From: Bacillota bacterium
Lineage (GTDB): Bacteria; Bacillota; UBA4882; UBA8346
DNA: 44,893 nucleotides
NCBI GenBank assembly: GCA_023402395.1
Contig: JAEYGI010000057.1
Coordinates: forward strand, 1-44,893
Direction of reading: 5' to 3'
The notes below the pieces were generated by a model. That model had not been told where the DNA came from. It ran no database searches and saw only the letters and a list, made by a program, of their open reading frames with translations. This document shows, one piece after another, positions 1-7,833 of this stretch. Position 1 is the stretch's first letter. Each line of letters begins with the position of its first letter. A program made the position numbers and the translations under genes.

Positions 1-81
1 TTCACGGCTCCTCCGGTTCTGATTCTCGGCTTCGGCTCTTTTCGCCAGCCAGAACGCCAACAGATCAACCTCGCTGAACAT
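1..81 (-). CDS. Partial hypothetical protein, 5' end only
   Basis: The reading frame is open from an ATG at 81 back to the left edge, giving 27 residues that begin MFSEVDLLAFWLAK and become rich in Glu, Gln, Asn and Arg. A good ribosome binding site (GAGGTGAGG) lies about 3 bases upstream of the ATG on the minus strand, which is the main support. The product runs off the window, so nothing can be said about function. Confidence 0.4.
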   Translation of the reverse strand, partial: MFSEVDLLAFWLAKRAEAENQNRRSRE

Positions 82-261
82 CGTCCTCACCTCGCTTCTT
101 GATCTTACAAACCCATTATACCTCCCCAAGATTTCCGCCCGATGAACCCCGGGTAACGGTCTCCTTACGAACGTGCATACAGTGGACAATGTGCGGGGGC
201 GGCGGCCCCGGTTTCCGGGTTCGGCTTATTTCCAGACCCCTTGATAATGAGTACTTTGAGC

Positions 262-317
262 GACCGAGCAACGACGAAATCCGACGCTTTGAACTGCCGC
301 ATCAACCAATCCGGCCA
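262..317. repeat. Dispersed intergenic repeat, copy A
   Basis: This 56-base stretch is close to segments at 5703-5757 and, inverted, at 33642-33698. The shared core runs GACCGAGCAACGACGAAAT, then a variable stretch, then CAACCAATCCGG. No gene overlaps it. The copy here has only the core, without the flanking GTACGGTGAGGACCG block seen in the other two. Confidence 0.65.
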
Positions 318-350
318 ATCTTACAGAACTTCTTTCGTTTCTCTTTCTAT

Positions 351-433
351 ATAGGATGAAATAAATCTCTTAACCAGATTTGCATTCTTAAAGCCGAATG
401 CAAAAAATCAAATCGGAATTTATTTCATCCTAT
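351..433. repeat. Nested palindrome, first of a tandem pair
   Basis: The outer arms are a perfect 16-base inverted repeat: ATAGGATGAAATAAAT at 351-366 and its complement at 418-433. Inside lies a second perfect inverted repeat, TTTGCATTC at 379-387 and GAATGCAAA at 396-404. The whole could fold as a long hairpin with an inner stem, or act as paired protein-binding half-sites. The element is AT-rich and lies between the partial gene at the left edge and the gene at 974. Confidence 0.7.
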
Positions 434-443
434 TACAGCGGTA

Positions 444-525
444 ATAAGTTGAATTAAATCCCTTAATTTTTCATCATGGAAGGTTTACGGGACATGATGC
501 ATATCAGAAATTTAATTCAACTTAT
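444..525. repeat. Nested palindrome, second of a tandem pair
   Basis: It starts 10 bases after the first palindrome and has the same plan and size. The perfect 16-base outer arms are ATAAGTTGAATTAAAT at 444-459 and the complement at 510-525; a 7-base inner inverted repeat is CATCATG/CATGATG. The outer arm matches the first element's arm at 13 of 16 positions, so the two elements look like diverged copies or four half-sites for one protein. Confidence 0.7.
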
Positions 526-872
526 ATAGACATCTTCATAACTAAGGTTAATTTCCTTGAATCATATATGATTAGCTTTCAAGAGAGAACTTCTTTGATC
601 GGCTATTCTTTCAAAGCCGCGCCCCCATCCATAAAATCATCGGTTGGGAAGGTTGTGCCTGCTTGTCAGCTTGGCAATATATCCGGCTGATTGGCCGAGG
701 GTTTTATATTGTCCTGGCAGGGGAGATATTAATTCGGTGCAATACCTTCCACGAAATTAGCTTCAACTCATTCGATACCCTCAAGTAACAATACCAGCTT
801 AAGACATTATTGATTCAACATTAATGCAGCTTATAGCCATCAAAAATATTTCAAAAAAATCGCCCAAACCCA
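526..872. other. AT-rich intergenic stretch without a gene
   Basis: I see no coding region here. The only clear feature is a perfect 14-base palindrome, AATCATATATGATT, at 560-573. The remainder is AT-rich and carries no recognisable RNA gene. Confidence 0.4.
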
Positions 873-924
873 TTGACTGGATATTCGCATTCGTGATATC
901 ATATGTCTAAGTAATGGATTACTT
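873..924 (+). promoter_or_regulatory. Promoter with start-site palindrome upstream of the gene at 974
   Basis: A -35 element TTGACT (873-878) and a -10 element TATCAT (897-902) are separated by 18 bases. A palindrome AAGTAAT-GG-ATTACTT at 909-924 falls at the expected transcription start, a position typical of a repressor operator. The gene begins about 50 bases downstream. Confidence 0.5.
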
Positions 925-973
925 GTCCGGACAATACATCCAAACAATAACAAATAATGAGGTGAATTTATCA

Positions 974-1291
974 ATGAAAAAGAAGATTACCATTGCCGAA
1001 CAACTCAGCACGGCCGAATTGATCATGGCCGGACTGGCGACCCATGGCGAACGGCTGGCCAAACGCGGGCTCGACAGCGACTTTCTCACCCGGCTCACCG
1101 CCTGCCACCGGGGGATGACCGATGCCTATGCCACCCAGCAGGAGTATAAAGCCCTTTGGATGGGCAAGACCGAGGAACGCCAAACGTTCCAGAACGAGCT
1201 TCGGGACCTTTGCAGTGAAGCCCGGAAAATGATCAAAGTCGAGCTGCCCCAGGACGCTTGGCGGCAGTTCGGCATCGTCGACCAGCGGTAG
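974..1291 (+). CDS. Hypothetical small helical protein (105 aa)
   Basis: The chosen start is the ATG at 974, preceded by GAGGTG at a good distance; an in-frame ATG at 914 lacks a comparable site. The 105-residue product is charged and appears almost wholly alpha-helical, with a central coiled-coil-like part (about residues 45-90) and the C-terminal pattern KVELPQDAWRQFGI. I believe similar small proteins ending in a 'LPQxxWxxFGI' pattern occur in other anaerobes, but I know no function. It has no signal peptide or membrane segment. A promoter with a palindrome lies directly upstream, so it may be singly transcribed. Confidence 0.7.
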   Translation: MKKKITIAEQLSTAELIMAGLATHGERLAKRGLDSDFLTRLTACHRGMTDAYATQQEYKALWMGKTEERQTFQNELRDLCSEARKMIKVELPQDAWRQFGIVDQR

Positions 1292-1828
1292 GGGCCTTGA
1301 TAGGGGATTCTTGGTTGGTAGTTTCCGGTTCTTAGTTCTTGGTTCGGGTTGGCGTTATGGCGCACCGGGATCAAATCGCGGCGAAGCGGCCTTCGGGCCG
1401 CTTCGTTGCCACCACGTCATCGATAAAATTCGCAGCATTCTTGGAATTTATTCTCGATCGAATCCTGAAAACCTACGGCAGGATACCGCCGGCCAGCGCC
1501 ACTGCTCGAATGATTCGCTGGGACCGCGATGATCGGCCGGGAGGGCTGAGGAGATGGCAAGATCAGGCGGGTGGCGGAAAGTTTAGATTCTCGGCGCCGT
1601 ATAACAATTGAATAAAGGAAATCTGACGATCAAGTTTAGTCCACTGAAGTCACTTAATTTGGTAACGCCAAGTAGAGGGTATATCTTCAGTCGCTTGAAA
1701 CCTGTCCGGCTTGACACCTTTAATGAACAATGGACCGGTGACCGGCTGGTAATTCATCTCTAATTTTGGTACTATAAAACTGTCAAGACGATCACCGGAA
1801 CTCCGAAGCCCCTCTGGAGGTACAAAAA
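1292..1828. other. Intergenic stretch with hairpin and possible ORF relic
   Basis: No confident gene. A very stable hairpin, CGAAGCGGCC-TTCG-GGCCGCTTCG, lies at 1382-1405 without a T-tract, so it is not a typical terminator. At about 1439-1476 a frame encodes EFILDRILK, which recurs in the small ORF at 3374. A TTGACA is present at 1711 and TATAAA near 1773, but they are not spaced as one promoter. A degenerate CCGGTTC/TTGGTTC microrepeat lies at about 1320-1345. Confidence 0.4.
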
Positions 1829-2152
1829 ATGTTAAGCGAGCGTGACCGCGGAATCGCGCAAGAGTTTAAAGAAAAATTACTGGCAAACAAAGTCCCCCTC
1901 CAAGAGATAAAGGCCTTCGGAAGCCGGGCCAGAGGTGACTTTTCTCCCGAAAGCGACTTGGATCTTTGGTTGCTGCTCCGGGAAACCTCCCCGGAGATTG
2001 AGGCGTTGATTAGCCGTCTGGCATGGGAAGTGGGGTTTGGGCACCAAGTGATCATCACCACCGTTGAATATACGCCGGAAATTTGGTATAACTCACCCCT
2101 GAAAGAGTCCCCTTTCATCAAAGCCATCAATCTGGAAGGAATCACGCTATGA
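1829..2152 (+). CDS. MNT-type nucleotidyltransferase domain protein
   Basis: This 107-residue protein is a minimal nucleotidyltransferase of the DNA polymerase beta superfamily, the usual antitoxin half of an MNT/HEPN pair. The signature is clear: Gly31-Ser32, then Asp43 and Asp45, in the segment GSRARGDFSPESDLDL (GS-x10-DxD). In characterised pairs such enzymes add AMP to the HEPN partner to silence it; applying that here is inference. The start has an excellent ribosome binding site (GGAGGT, 7 bases upstream). It overlaps the downstream HEPN gene by 4 bases, so the two are translationally coupled. Because the HEPN gene is interrupted, the pair may no longer work as a toxin-antitoxin module. 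Confidence 0.88.
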   Translation: MLSERDRGIAQEFKEKLLANKVPLQEIKAFGSRARGDFSPESDLDLWLLLRETSPEIEALISRLAWEVGFGHQVIITTVEYTPEIWYNSPLKESPFIKAINLEGITL

Positions 2153-2544
2153 ACACGGATCAGGCCGCGCTGGTCGGATATCGTCTGGAACAGGCGGAAC
2201 GAACCTTGCGTCAAGCTGAAATATTAGGTGAATATGCTGAATGGAACGGAGTAATTAACCGGTCTTATTATGCCATGTTTTACGGGGCCCTGGCATTACT
2301 GTTAACGAAGAATCTCGGTTCTTCCAAGCATGCCGGAGTTCTGGCCTTAATTGACCGGGAGTTTGTTCATACCAAAATCGTATCGGCCGAAGTATCCATG
2401 ATGTTGCGGGACGCGTTTAATGAAAGACAAAAGTCGGATTAATCCGAATTTGCTCCGGTAAGCCGGCAAAGAGCGGAAGCGATACTGAACAACGCCAGGA
2501 AAGTATTAAAGATACTGAAGGACACAATAAAAGACCTTTCTTGA
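2149..2544 (+). pseudogene. HEPN-domain protein interrupted by an in-frame TAA
   Basis: The open part (2149-2442, 97 aa) is a HEPN-domain protein, with the family's core helix NRSYYAMFYGALALL at residues 37-51. The frame stops at TAA (2440-2442), but the same frame continues for 33 codons to TGA at 2542-2544 and encodes the missing C-terminal helix (SEFAPVSRQRAEAIL and onward). HEPN proteins normally have an aromatic residue at the stop position, so a single change of TAT or TAC to TAA explains it. In the RNase motif R-x(4-6)-H, Arg38 is kept but the His position holds Tyr45. The product is thus truncated and probably lacks the canonical nuclease motif. A sequencing error is the main alternative. 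Confidence 0.8.
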
Positions 2545-2617
2545 ACCCATGAATTCCAATTCGACCCCGAAGAAGGAATGTTAAATCCAAGCCTGAATGT
2601 CATCGCCGCTCTTTTAG

Positions 2618-2839
2618 GTGGTTAACTATCACCAAGAGCGGTTTTTCAATGCTTTGAAAACAGGGCTTGCCCGGGTCCTGAACGCCATCAACGAAACCGC
2701 CTCGGTCATGACGGAACGCTACCAGGAACTGATCTACCGCCGGGGCCTGGAAGACGGAGCGGAACTGATCCGGATCCTGACCCGTAGCGCACGGGAGCAG
2801 GAGCAAAAGCAGAATCGGAACCAGGAGTCAGGGGAGTAA
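2618..2839 (+). CDS. Hypothetical small protein (73 aa)
   Basis: The frame opens with GTG at 2618 directly after an in-frame TAG. The product is helical (ERYQELIYRRGLEDGAELI) and ends in a Gln/Asn/Glu-rich tail that coincides with a degenerate CAGAATCGGAACCAGG microrepeat. I see no convincing ribosome binding site, so the true 5' end may be lost and this may be a relic. The middle resembles small proteins of mobile elements that have a tyrosine-rich helix followed by an acidic one, but I cannot assign a family. Confidence 0.4.
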   Translation: MVNYHQERFFNALKTGLARVLNAINETASVMTERYQELIYRRGLEDGAELIRILTRSAREQEQKQNRNQESGE

Positions 2840-3373
2840 AAAGATTTCGCAAGGGGCTGTGGTTCAGGGGTTTAAGATTAATGATTTTAGATAGTAACCA
2901 AAGATGCACCCGCCTTCCACGGAGGGACATTCACCGCCACATTTTTTCGCGGATGAAAAACTGTGGTCAGCGCCGAAGCCTTCACTTGGTGCGGCTACGT
3001 ACTGCCATGGATGGCGACGACCGTTACCGGATGAATTGCAGGAAGTCCGAAACCACGCGGTTTTCAGGGGCAGGACGGCAAAAGATGAGGCCCCCAGGGA
3101 TGGGATCAGGCCGAATCCGGTGCCTTTTTGGTGACTTTTTTCGCAATAAAAAAGTCACTCGCCGCCGAAACCGTGGGCCAACAAAACTGCCCTTCAATTG
3201 ATTTAAAGTTTAAGATGAACCATTATTCCAAAGCTTAGCCACGAAGGCTTCCATTTTGTAGCCGGACCAGAACCAGGAAGGTTCAAGTCCAGCTGTTCAC
3301 GGATGGAACACAGCTGGAGGTCTGCAGCCTCCGGTCGGCGACGAATTTTATCCACCCAAAGGAGGTTCCAACC
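2840..3373. other. Intergenic stretch with two strong hairpins
   Basis: No confident gene. A perfect 11-base-pair hairpin lies at 3131-3158 (GTGACTTTTTT, loop CGCAAT, AAAAAAGTCAC). A second perfect 9-base-pair hairpin lies at 3288-3318 (TCCAGCTGT / ACAGCTGGA). The second precedes the ribosome binding site of the small ORF at 3374 and might be part of its leader. GAACCAGG microrepeats occur around 3266-3285. Confidence 0.45.
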
Positions 3374-3463
3374 ATGCTCGGCGACGATAGCCAAAGCATC
3401 TACGAATTCATCCTCGACCGCATCCTGAAAATCCACTTTACTTTTTGGTCGGTCAAAAAGTAA
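3374..3463 (+). CDS. Possible 29-residue small protein
   Basis: The ATG at 3374 has a textbook ribosome binding site (AAAGGAGGT, 7 bases upstream) and encodes 29 residues beginning MLGDDSQSIYEFILDRILK. The segment EFILDRILK is also encoded at about 1450-1476, and the base differences between the two copies fall in third codon positions (TTT/TTC, ATT/ATC, GAT/GAC, CGA/CGC). That pattern suggests selection on protein sequence. The 3' end of the ORF overlaps a hairpin. Function is unknown. Confidence 0.45.
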   Translation: MLGDDSQSIYEFILDRILKIHFTFWSVKK

Positions 3464-3464
3464 A
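3437..3464. terminator. Hairpin at the end of the small ORF
   Basis: Perfect 11-base-pair stem TTTACTTTTTG, loop GTCGGT, CAAAAAGTAAA. It spans the last codons and stop of the 29-residue ORF. There is no clean T-tract after it (AAGATTGGC follows), so termination is possible rather than certain. It resembles the hairpin at 3131-3158 in design. Confidence 0.35.
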
Positions 3465-3730
3465 AGATTGGCGCCAACGGATTCTAATTATATTGTTTGT
3501 TTATTGTTTTTTCTCCAGAACCAGGATGCACAAAACCACGGGGAAAAGATAGTATTTTTGTAAAACAGGAAGGAATAAATAGGAATATGAAGAAATATTA
3601 TCTAACTTCACAACGGGACAAAACGGATTCAAGGTTAATCCGTTTACTGGCATTTGTGGTCGTCGACGTGGACTTTCCACGGGTCATTTAGGAAGTCTAT
3701 CTCATTTCAAATGCAAAGAAAGGGCCTCTC

Positions 3731-4870
3731 GTGTCAAGAAAAATTGTTTCCAAAGAGCCGGAATCTAAAGCATTTTTGGCGATAGCCACATTTATGCTCA
3801 GTTTAACCCTATTTGCGATAACATTGTTTCTGGGCACATTGCTTATTTCAAATGATACCAAAAAAGTTATTCTAAATAGTTCCATGTGGTTTGTCGATCA
3901 TATAACCAAAGGGATAAGTCAAATTCGAGAGATCAATTGTCGATTTGCATTAACCACGATATACTTCGCTGTAATCATAGTGGGAATCGCCACTACTGTG
4001 AAATCAATTTTCATATGGTTTCTTACTTCGAAAACGATTGAAATCCCGCTTTTAAGAAGAAATTATCCATTCATCCCTCCGTTCAAAAATAAATTTTATC
4101 GGGATGACTTGGTTAAAACGCCGGAGCAGGTCAAAAATCTCAACGCTAGACTCAAAGAAGCGAAAAGAGAGAATAAACGAATCACCCAGGAATACGAAAT
4201 CGCGAAACAAATAATAACTCAATTGAAGCAAAGCAACAAAGAACTTTCGGAATTTACTCAAGATTATTTTGACTATAAAAAACTGGCGGACCATAACGTT
4301 TATGCCACCGAAGAATTATATAAGTTACTGGGACATGTTTTGGCATTGGTATGTTGTGTCGATCAAGAGAGTTATTTACGGGAATATACTTCGGTAATGA
4401 ATGAATTCGCCAATACGCTGACCAAATTAACCATTGATCAGGTTAATGACAAATATAGCTCAATCATGGCGATTGTTGGGGATAGTATGGTTATCGTGGG
4501 GAGTCATGGGTTAAATCATGATTCGAAGAAAAAGACGTTTACAAGAGGCCAAGGTTTGGCGGGATGGATTTGGGAAAACGGGCAGCCGGCAATCTGCCGG
4601 GATGTAAATGAGGATGAGCGATTTCGTCAAACGGGCTGTCATCCGTCCGGGCTCTATCGAAGTATTATAGGCGTTCCCGTTTTTGATTGTGACAAGGCGG
4701 TTATCGGAGCGCTATTTGTCCAAAGCAGGAGACCGAATGTTTTTGTTGAAGAGGATTTGGCAATGCTGTCATATTGCGCGGTGCTATTGGCTATAATCTT
4801 TACTAACCATATGTTGAGAGGGAAGATTATCAGTGACGCGCAAAGTAATCCCGTTCCAGAGGCCGGATAA
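3731..4870 (+). CDS. Membrane-anchored GAF-domain protein
   Basis: The 379-residue protein has two transmembrane segments (about residues 15-40 and 70-98), a cytoplasmic coiled coil (about 130-178) and a C-terminal GAF domain (about 205-365; note RGQGLAGWIWENGQPAICRDV and GVPVFDCDKAVIGALFVQS). It lacks kinase, cyclase or output domains. The likely role is sensing a small ligand or redox state at the membrane and passing it to a partner, which is inference. The start is GTG at 3731 with only a weak ribosome binding site. The gene is AT-richer than those further right. A small gene follows 22 bases downstream and probably shares its transcript. Confidence 0.75.
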   Translation: MSRKIVSKEPESKAFLAIATFMLSLTLFAITLFLGTLLISNDTKKVILNSSMWFVDHITKGISQIREINCRFALTTIYFAVIIVGIATTVKSIFIWFLTSKTIEIPLLRRNYPFIPPFKNKFYRDDLVKTPEQVKNLNARLKEAKRENKRITQEYEIAKQIITQLKQSNKELSEFTQDYFDYKKLADHNVYATEELYKLLGHVLALVCCVDQESYLREYTSVMNEFANTLTKLTIDQVNDKYSSIMAIVGDSMVIVGSHGLNHDSKKKTFTRGQGLAGWIWENGQPAICRDVNEDERFRQTGCHPSGLYRSIIGVPVFDCDKAVIGALFVQSRRPNVFVEEDLAMLSYCAVLLAIIFTNHMLRGKIISDAQSNPVPEAG

Positions 4871-4892
4871 ATTACGGAAAGGAGCAAGGAAC

Positions 4893-5060
4893 ATGAATCA
4901 GGCAACCAATATAACTCAAGCCGAGGTTACCGAGGATAAGCCGCGAACATCAACCGATATTTTTGTTTTTAATTATTATTCCAACTTAAAAACAATCTCG
5001 AAAAGGCTGGATAAAACGATAGCCGAAACGAAAGTCCTATTGGAAAAAGGAAAAAGGTAG
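4893..5060 (+). CDS. Small hypothetical protein downstream of the GAF gene
   Basis: The start chosen is the ATG at 4893, with AAGGAG upstream; a longer frame from 4833 would overlap the GAF gene without such a site. The 55-residue product is hydrophilic, with an acidic, disordered N-terminus and a C-terminal helix (SNLKTISKRLDKTIAETK) that could form a coiled coil. Its spacing behind the GAF gene suggests a two-gene operon and perhaps direct interaction with that protein's coiled coil. No family recognised. Confidence 0.5.
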   Translation: MNQATNITQAEVTEDKPRTSTDIFVFNYYSNLKTISKRLDKTIAETKVLLEKGKR

Positions 5061-5130
5061 TCAAAACTGGCGAGGACAACTGCGGGTCAAAATCTGGACA
5101 CCGCCATGCCTATCGCCTTTTCCTTACCTA

Positions 5131-5487
5131 CTATTTAACCCTCTGCAACAGCGCCTCATGCGCCGATACTTTCAAGGAAACACGGTCGATCTTACCTTCC
5201 ATGCGGTTGAGCGTGTCGAGAATGCGCTCATTGACATCGATCTGCACTTCCCTGGCGTCAAATAACGCTCGAATCTTTTCGCCTTGCTCATTTTCCATTC
5301 GAATGAGCGCTTGATGCGTTTGATCCAGACCGCGCTCCAATCGAGCCAACGCTTGATGCGTTTGCTCCAATTCTTCCCTGGTGGCCACGGTATCACAGAG
5401 TTGTTGCAACTCATCCTTAGTAGTCATATTCCGCTCCAGGGAGGATAGCTTTTGAACCAATAATTCCAGCAATTCGCGGTCGGTCAT
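5131..5487 (-). CDS. Coiled-coil hypothetical protein (118 aa)
   Basis: The product is an almost continuous coiled coil with internal repeats: the unit 'LEQTHQAL-ARLER' recurs as 'LDQTHQAL-IRMEN' at about residues 40-65. I chose the ATG at 5487 because GAGGG precedes it at normal distance; an in-frame ATG at 5505 has a poorly placed site. Proteins of this type (short, repeated LxxLE helices, no membrane segment) are common beside mobile or repeat-rich regions and are usually annotated as hypothetical. No function can be assigned. Confidence 0.6.
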   Translation of the reverse strand: MTDRELLELLVQKLSSLERNMTTKDELQQLCDTVATREELEQTHQALARLERGLDQTHQALIRMENEQGEKIRALFDAREVQIDVNERILDTLNRMEGKIDRVSLKVSAHEALLQRVK

Positions 5488-5597
5488 GGATTCACCCTCT
5501 GTCATCAGTCCTTCGCTCTTGTTAGAATAATTCTAGCATAATCATTCAAGAATTGAAAGAATATGGATTTAAAATAGCGTGGCGAGTATAACTTGTC

Positions 5598-5757
5598 AGG
5601 ACCGGGAACCGTACTCAATGTACGGTGAGGACCGGCAGCTCGTTTTGCAGACGGCTTTTGGTCTGCGAAAACGAGCTGCAAGCATCCTTAACACATTTTC
5701 TTGACCGAGCAACGACGAAATCCGACGCTTTTCACGGCGCATCAACCAATCCGGCAA
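5598..5757. repeat. Dispersed intergenic repeat, copy B with inserted hairpin
   Basis: This copy contains the block ACCGTACTCAATGTACGGTG (near 5608-5627) and the core GACCGAGCAACGACGAAAT...CAACCAATCCGGCAA (5703-5757), both also found inverted at 33642-33735. Between them sits about 70 bases absent from that copy, mostly a long hairpin at 5635-5679 whose arms (GCAGCTCGTTTTGCAGAC and its near complement) differ by one bulged base. Confidence 0.65.
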
Positions 5758-5835
5758 ATCTTTTTAATCTTCTACGGAGCCAATCTAATGTTCGATTACT
5801 TAATTTTACCATATTAATTCGTTTTTCTGAACCGC

Positions 5836-6837
5836 TCACCCTTCCTCCCGCCTGAAAACTCCGGAACGCCCCCCGGATTTCTCGACCAGCCGGATATTTT
5901 CAATGGTCATCGTCTTATCAGCCGCCTTGCACATATCGTAAATGGTCAGCGCCGCAACGCTCACCCCGGTTAAGGCTTCCATCTCGACTCCGGTCGAACC
6001 GGTCAAACGAACCCGGACCGTGATCTCGATCTCGCTCCGGTCGCGGTCGATCCGGAAACCGGCCTCCACCCCGGAGATATTGAGCGGATGGCACATCGGG
6101 ATCAAGCGCGAGGTCTCTTTGACGGCCATGATCGCGGCCACCTGGGCCACGCCCAGCACATCGCCCTTGGCGATCGCTCCGTTTTCGATCAAAGTCAATG
6201 TTTCCGGTCGCATCCGGATCGAGCCCTTGGCCACGGCTTCCCTTAGGGTGGCCGCCTTCGCCGAGACATCGACCATCCGGGCGCGGCCCTCGGCGTCGAA
6301 ATGAGTCAGGGGTTGAACTTCCGGCGGCGGCGCGGCCAAAAATCGTTCCCGCAGCCACTCGGCCAATGCGTCCGGCCGGCCCAGGGGAAACACGGGAACC
6401 GGGGCCGCCAGGTCCGGAACGTCGCTGACAATGGCCAGCAGTTCCATGACGGGCGTGGTGATTTCCCGGCCCAGCTCGGCGCGGACCACTTCGATCTTGG
6501 GCAGGCCGGCGGCGCGGAACCCTTCGGCCAGCACCAGGTCGGCGGCGGGAAGATATTTCAATAAATCCCGGGGCCCGCCTTCCGGCTTGGCGCCGATAAT
6601 CAAAAATTCCTCCGGAGTCATCAGCCCGACCGCGCTGGCGCCGGCGGCCCGGTGCTTCCAGGAATCCTTGCCCGGCAGATCGAGATGGGCTTGGTCATGG
6701 ACGTGTTTGAGGGTGGCCACTTTATATCCTTGGCTGCTCAGGCGGGCGACCACCGCTTCCAGCACAGTGGTCTTGCCGGTGCCCGATTTGGCGGCCACCA
6801 GGGAGATCAGGGGCGGACGGTTGGCATCACGATTCAT
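5836..6837 (-). CDS. MobB-MoaC fusion protein (Mo cofactor biosynthesis)
   Basis: Residues 1 to about 168 match MobB, the GTP-binding adaptor of guanine-dinucleotide cofactor synthesis (P-loop AKSGTGKTT at 16-24). Residues about 175-333 are a complete MoaC, cyclic pyranopterin monophosphate synthase, with the LIPMCHPL, GVEMEALTG and YDMCKAADK motifs and both catalytic lysine positions (AVKETSR and CKAADKT). Each domain is near the normal length of its free protein, so this is a genuine fusion of a late and an early pathway step. It is the last gene of the moeA-moeA-moaA operon and begins 3 bases after moaA. The single open frame argues against a sequencing artefact. Confidence 0.92.
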   Translation of the reverse strand: MNRDANRPPLISLVAAKSGTGKTTVLEAVVARLSSQGYKVATLKHVHDQAHLDLPGKDSWKHRAAGASAVGLMTPEEFLIIGAKPEGGPRDLLKYLPAADLVLAEGFRAAGLPKIEVVRAELGREITTPVMELLAIVSDVPDLAAPVPVFPLGRPDALAEWLRERFLAAPPPEVQPLTHFDAEGRARMVDVSAKAATLREAVAKGSIRMRPETLTLIENGAIAKGDVLGVAQVAAIMAVKETSRLIPMCHPLNISGVEAGFRIDRDRSEIEITVRVRLTGSTGVEMEALTGVSVAALTIYDMCKAADKTMTIENIRLVEKSGGRSGVFRREEG

Positions 6838-6840
6838 TCG

Positions 6841-7830
6841 TTAACCTCCGATATCAGACATTCGGCGTTTTCCGGCGCTGAATTCCGCGCGATCCATTTG
6901 ATGCTCCCGGTGCTTGCGCGTGACCGCCCGCCGGAAGGCGTCCCGCAGCCCGGCCGGATCGTTGAGATACGGTTTTAGATCCAATTCCTCGGGCCAGGCC
7001 AGGCACGGTTTGAGGAATCCGTCGGCGGTCAGCCGCAGCCGGTTGCAGGCGGCGCAAAAATGATGGCTGATGGGGCGGATCAGGGCCAGCGTCCCCAGCC
7101 CGCCGGAGATGGCGTAGCTTTCGGCGTTGCCGTTAGCCGATGGGGTAGGCCCGCTGAGCGTTCCCTGCGCGACCAGGACATCGATCTCAGGCAACGCGTC
7201 CAGGGAACGGAACCGGCCCTGCCGCTCCGCTTCCGCTGCTCCGAGGGGCATGTATTCGATGAAGCGGATCATCACCGGATGGTTCCGGGCGAACTCCAGA
7301 AATTGCGGGAGTTGATGGTCGTTGATTCCCTTGAGAAAAACGGCGTTGATCTTCAATGGCGTCAGTCCGGCGGCGATGGCGGCCGCGATCCCGTCCAATG
7401 CGGCGTTTAGATCGCCGCCCCGGGTGATGGCGGCGTATCCGGCCGGATCCAGCGAGTCCAGACTGACATTGACCCGGTCCAGCCCGGCCCGGCGCAATTC
7501 TTCCGCCTTAGCAGCCAGCAGTATACCGTTGGTGGTCAGGGCCAAATCGGTGATCCCGGGGATGGCCCGGATCGCTTTCACCAGCGCGACTAAATCCTCC
7601 CGCAGCAGCGGCTCGCCGCCGGTAAGCCGGATTTTGGCGATGCCGAGCTCGGCCGCTGCGGACAGGATCCGGAGCAGCCCGTCCGTATCCAGCGGCGGGC
7701 GGCTGGAAAAGGGGGCCGCGTCTGGCCTGTCCGCTTTCCGGCAATAGATGCAGCCCAGGTTGCAGCGGTTCGTGATCGAGACTCGCAAATAATTGTGAAT
7801 CCGTCCGTAGGAGTCCGTCAGTTGCGGCAT
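6841..7830 (-). CDS. moaA: GTP 3',8-cyclase MoaA
   Basis: MoaA is the radical-SAM enzyme that converts GTP to 3',8-cyclo-7,8-dihydro-GTP, the first step of molybdopterin synthesis. The 329-residue protein has the SAM cluster motif Cys23-x3-Cys27-x2-Cys30 (CNLGCIYC), the GGEPLL motif, the second cluster motif Cx2Cx13C (FCAACNRLRLTADGFLKPC) and the C-terminal Gly-Gly that MoaA needs for activity. The ribosome binding site (GGAAAGGGA) overlaps the end of the upstream moeA. All features of an active enzyme are present. Confidence 0.96.
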   Translation of the reverse strand: MPQLTDSYGRIHNYLRVSITNRCNLGCIYCRKADRPDAAPFSSRPPLDTDGLLRILSAAAELGIAKIRLTGGEPLLREDLVALVKAIRAIPGITDLALTTNGILLAAKAEELRRAGLDRVNVSLDSLDPAGYAAITRGGDLNAALDGIAAAIAAGLTPLKINAVFLKGINDHQLPQFLEFARNHPVMIRFIEYMPLGAAEAERQGRFRSLDALPEIDVLVAQGTLSGPTPSANGNAESYAISGGLGTLALIRPISHHFCAACNRLRLTADGFLKPCLAWPEELDLKPYLNDPAGLRDAFRRAVTRKHREHQMDRAEFSAGKRRMSDIGG

Positions 7831-7833
7831 TTT

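Noticed and set aside
99..359. 86-codon frame near the left edge
   Set aside because: No ribosome binding site, low-complexity translation, and it crosses a dispersed repeat and the start of a palindrome.
351..525. CRISPR array
   Set aside because: Only two elements, with diverged palindromic arms rather than identical direct repeats and regular spacers, and no cas genes. No CRISPR, tRNA or rRNA was found anywhere in the window.
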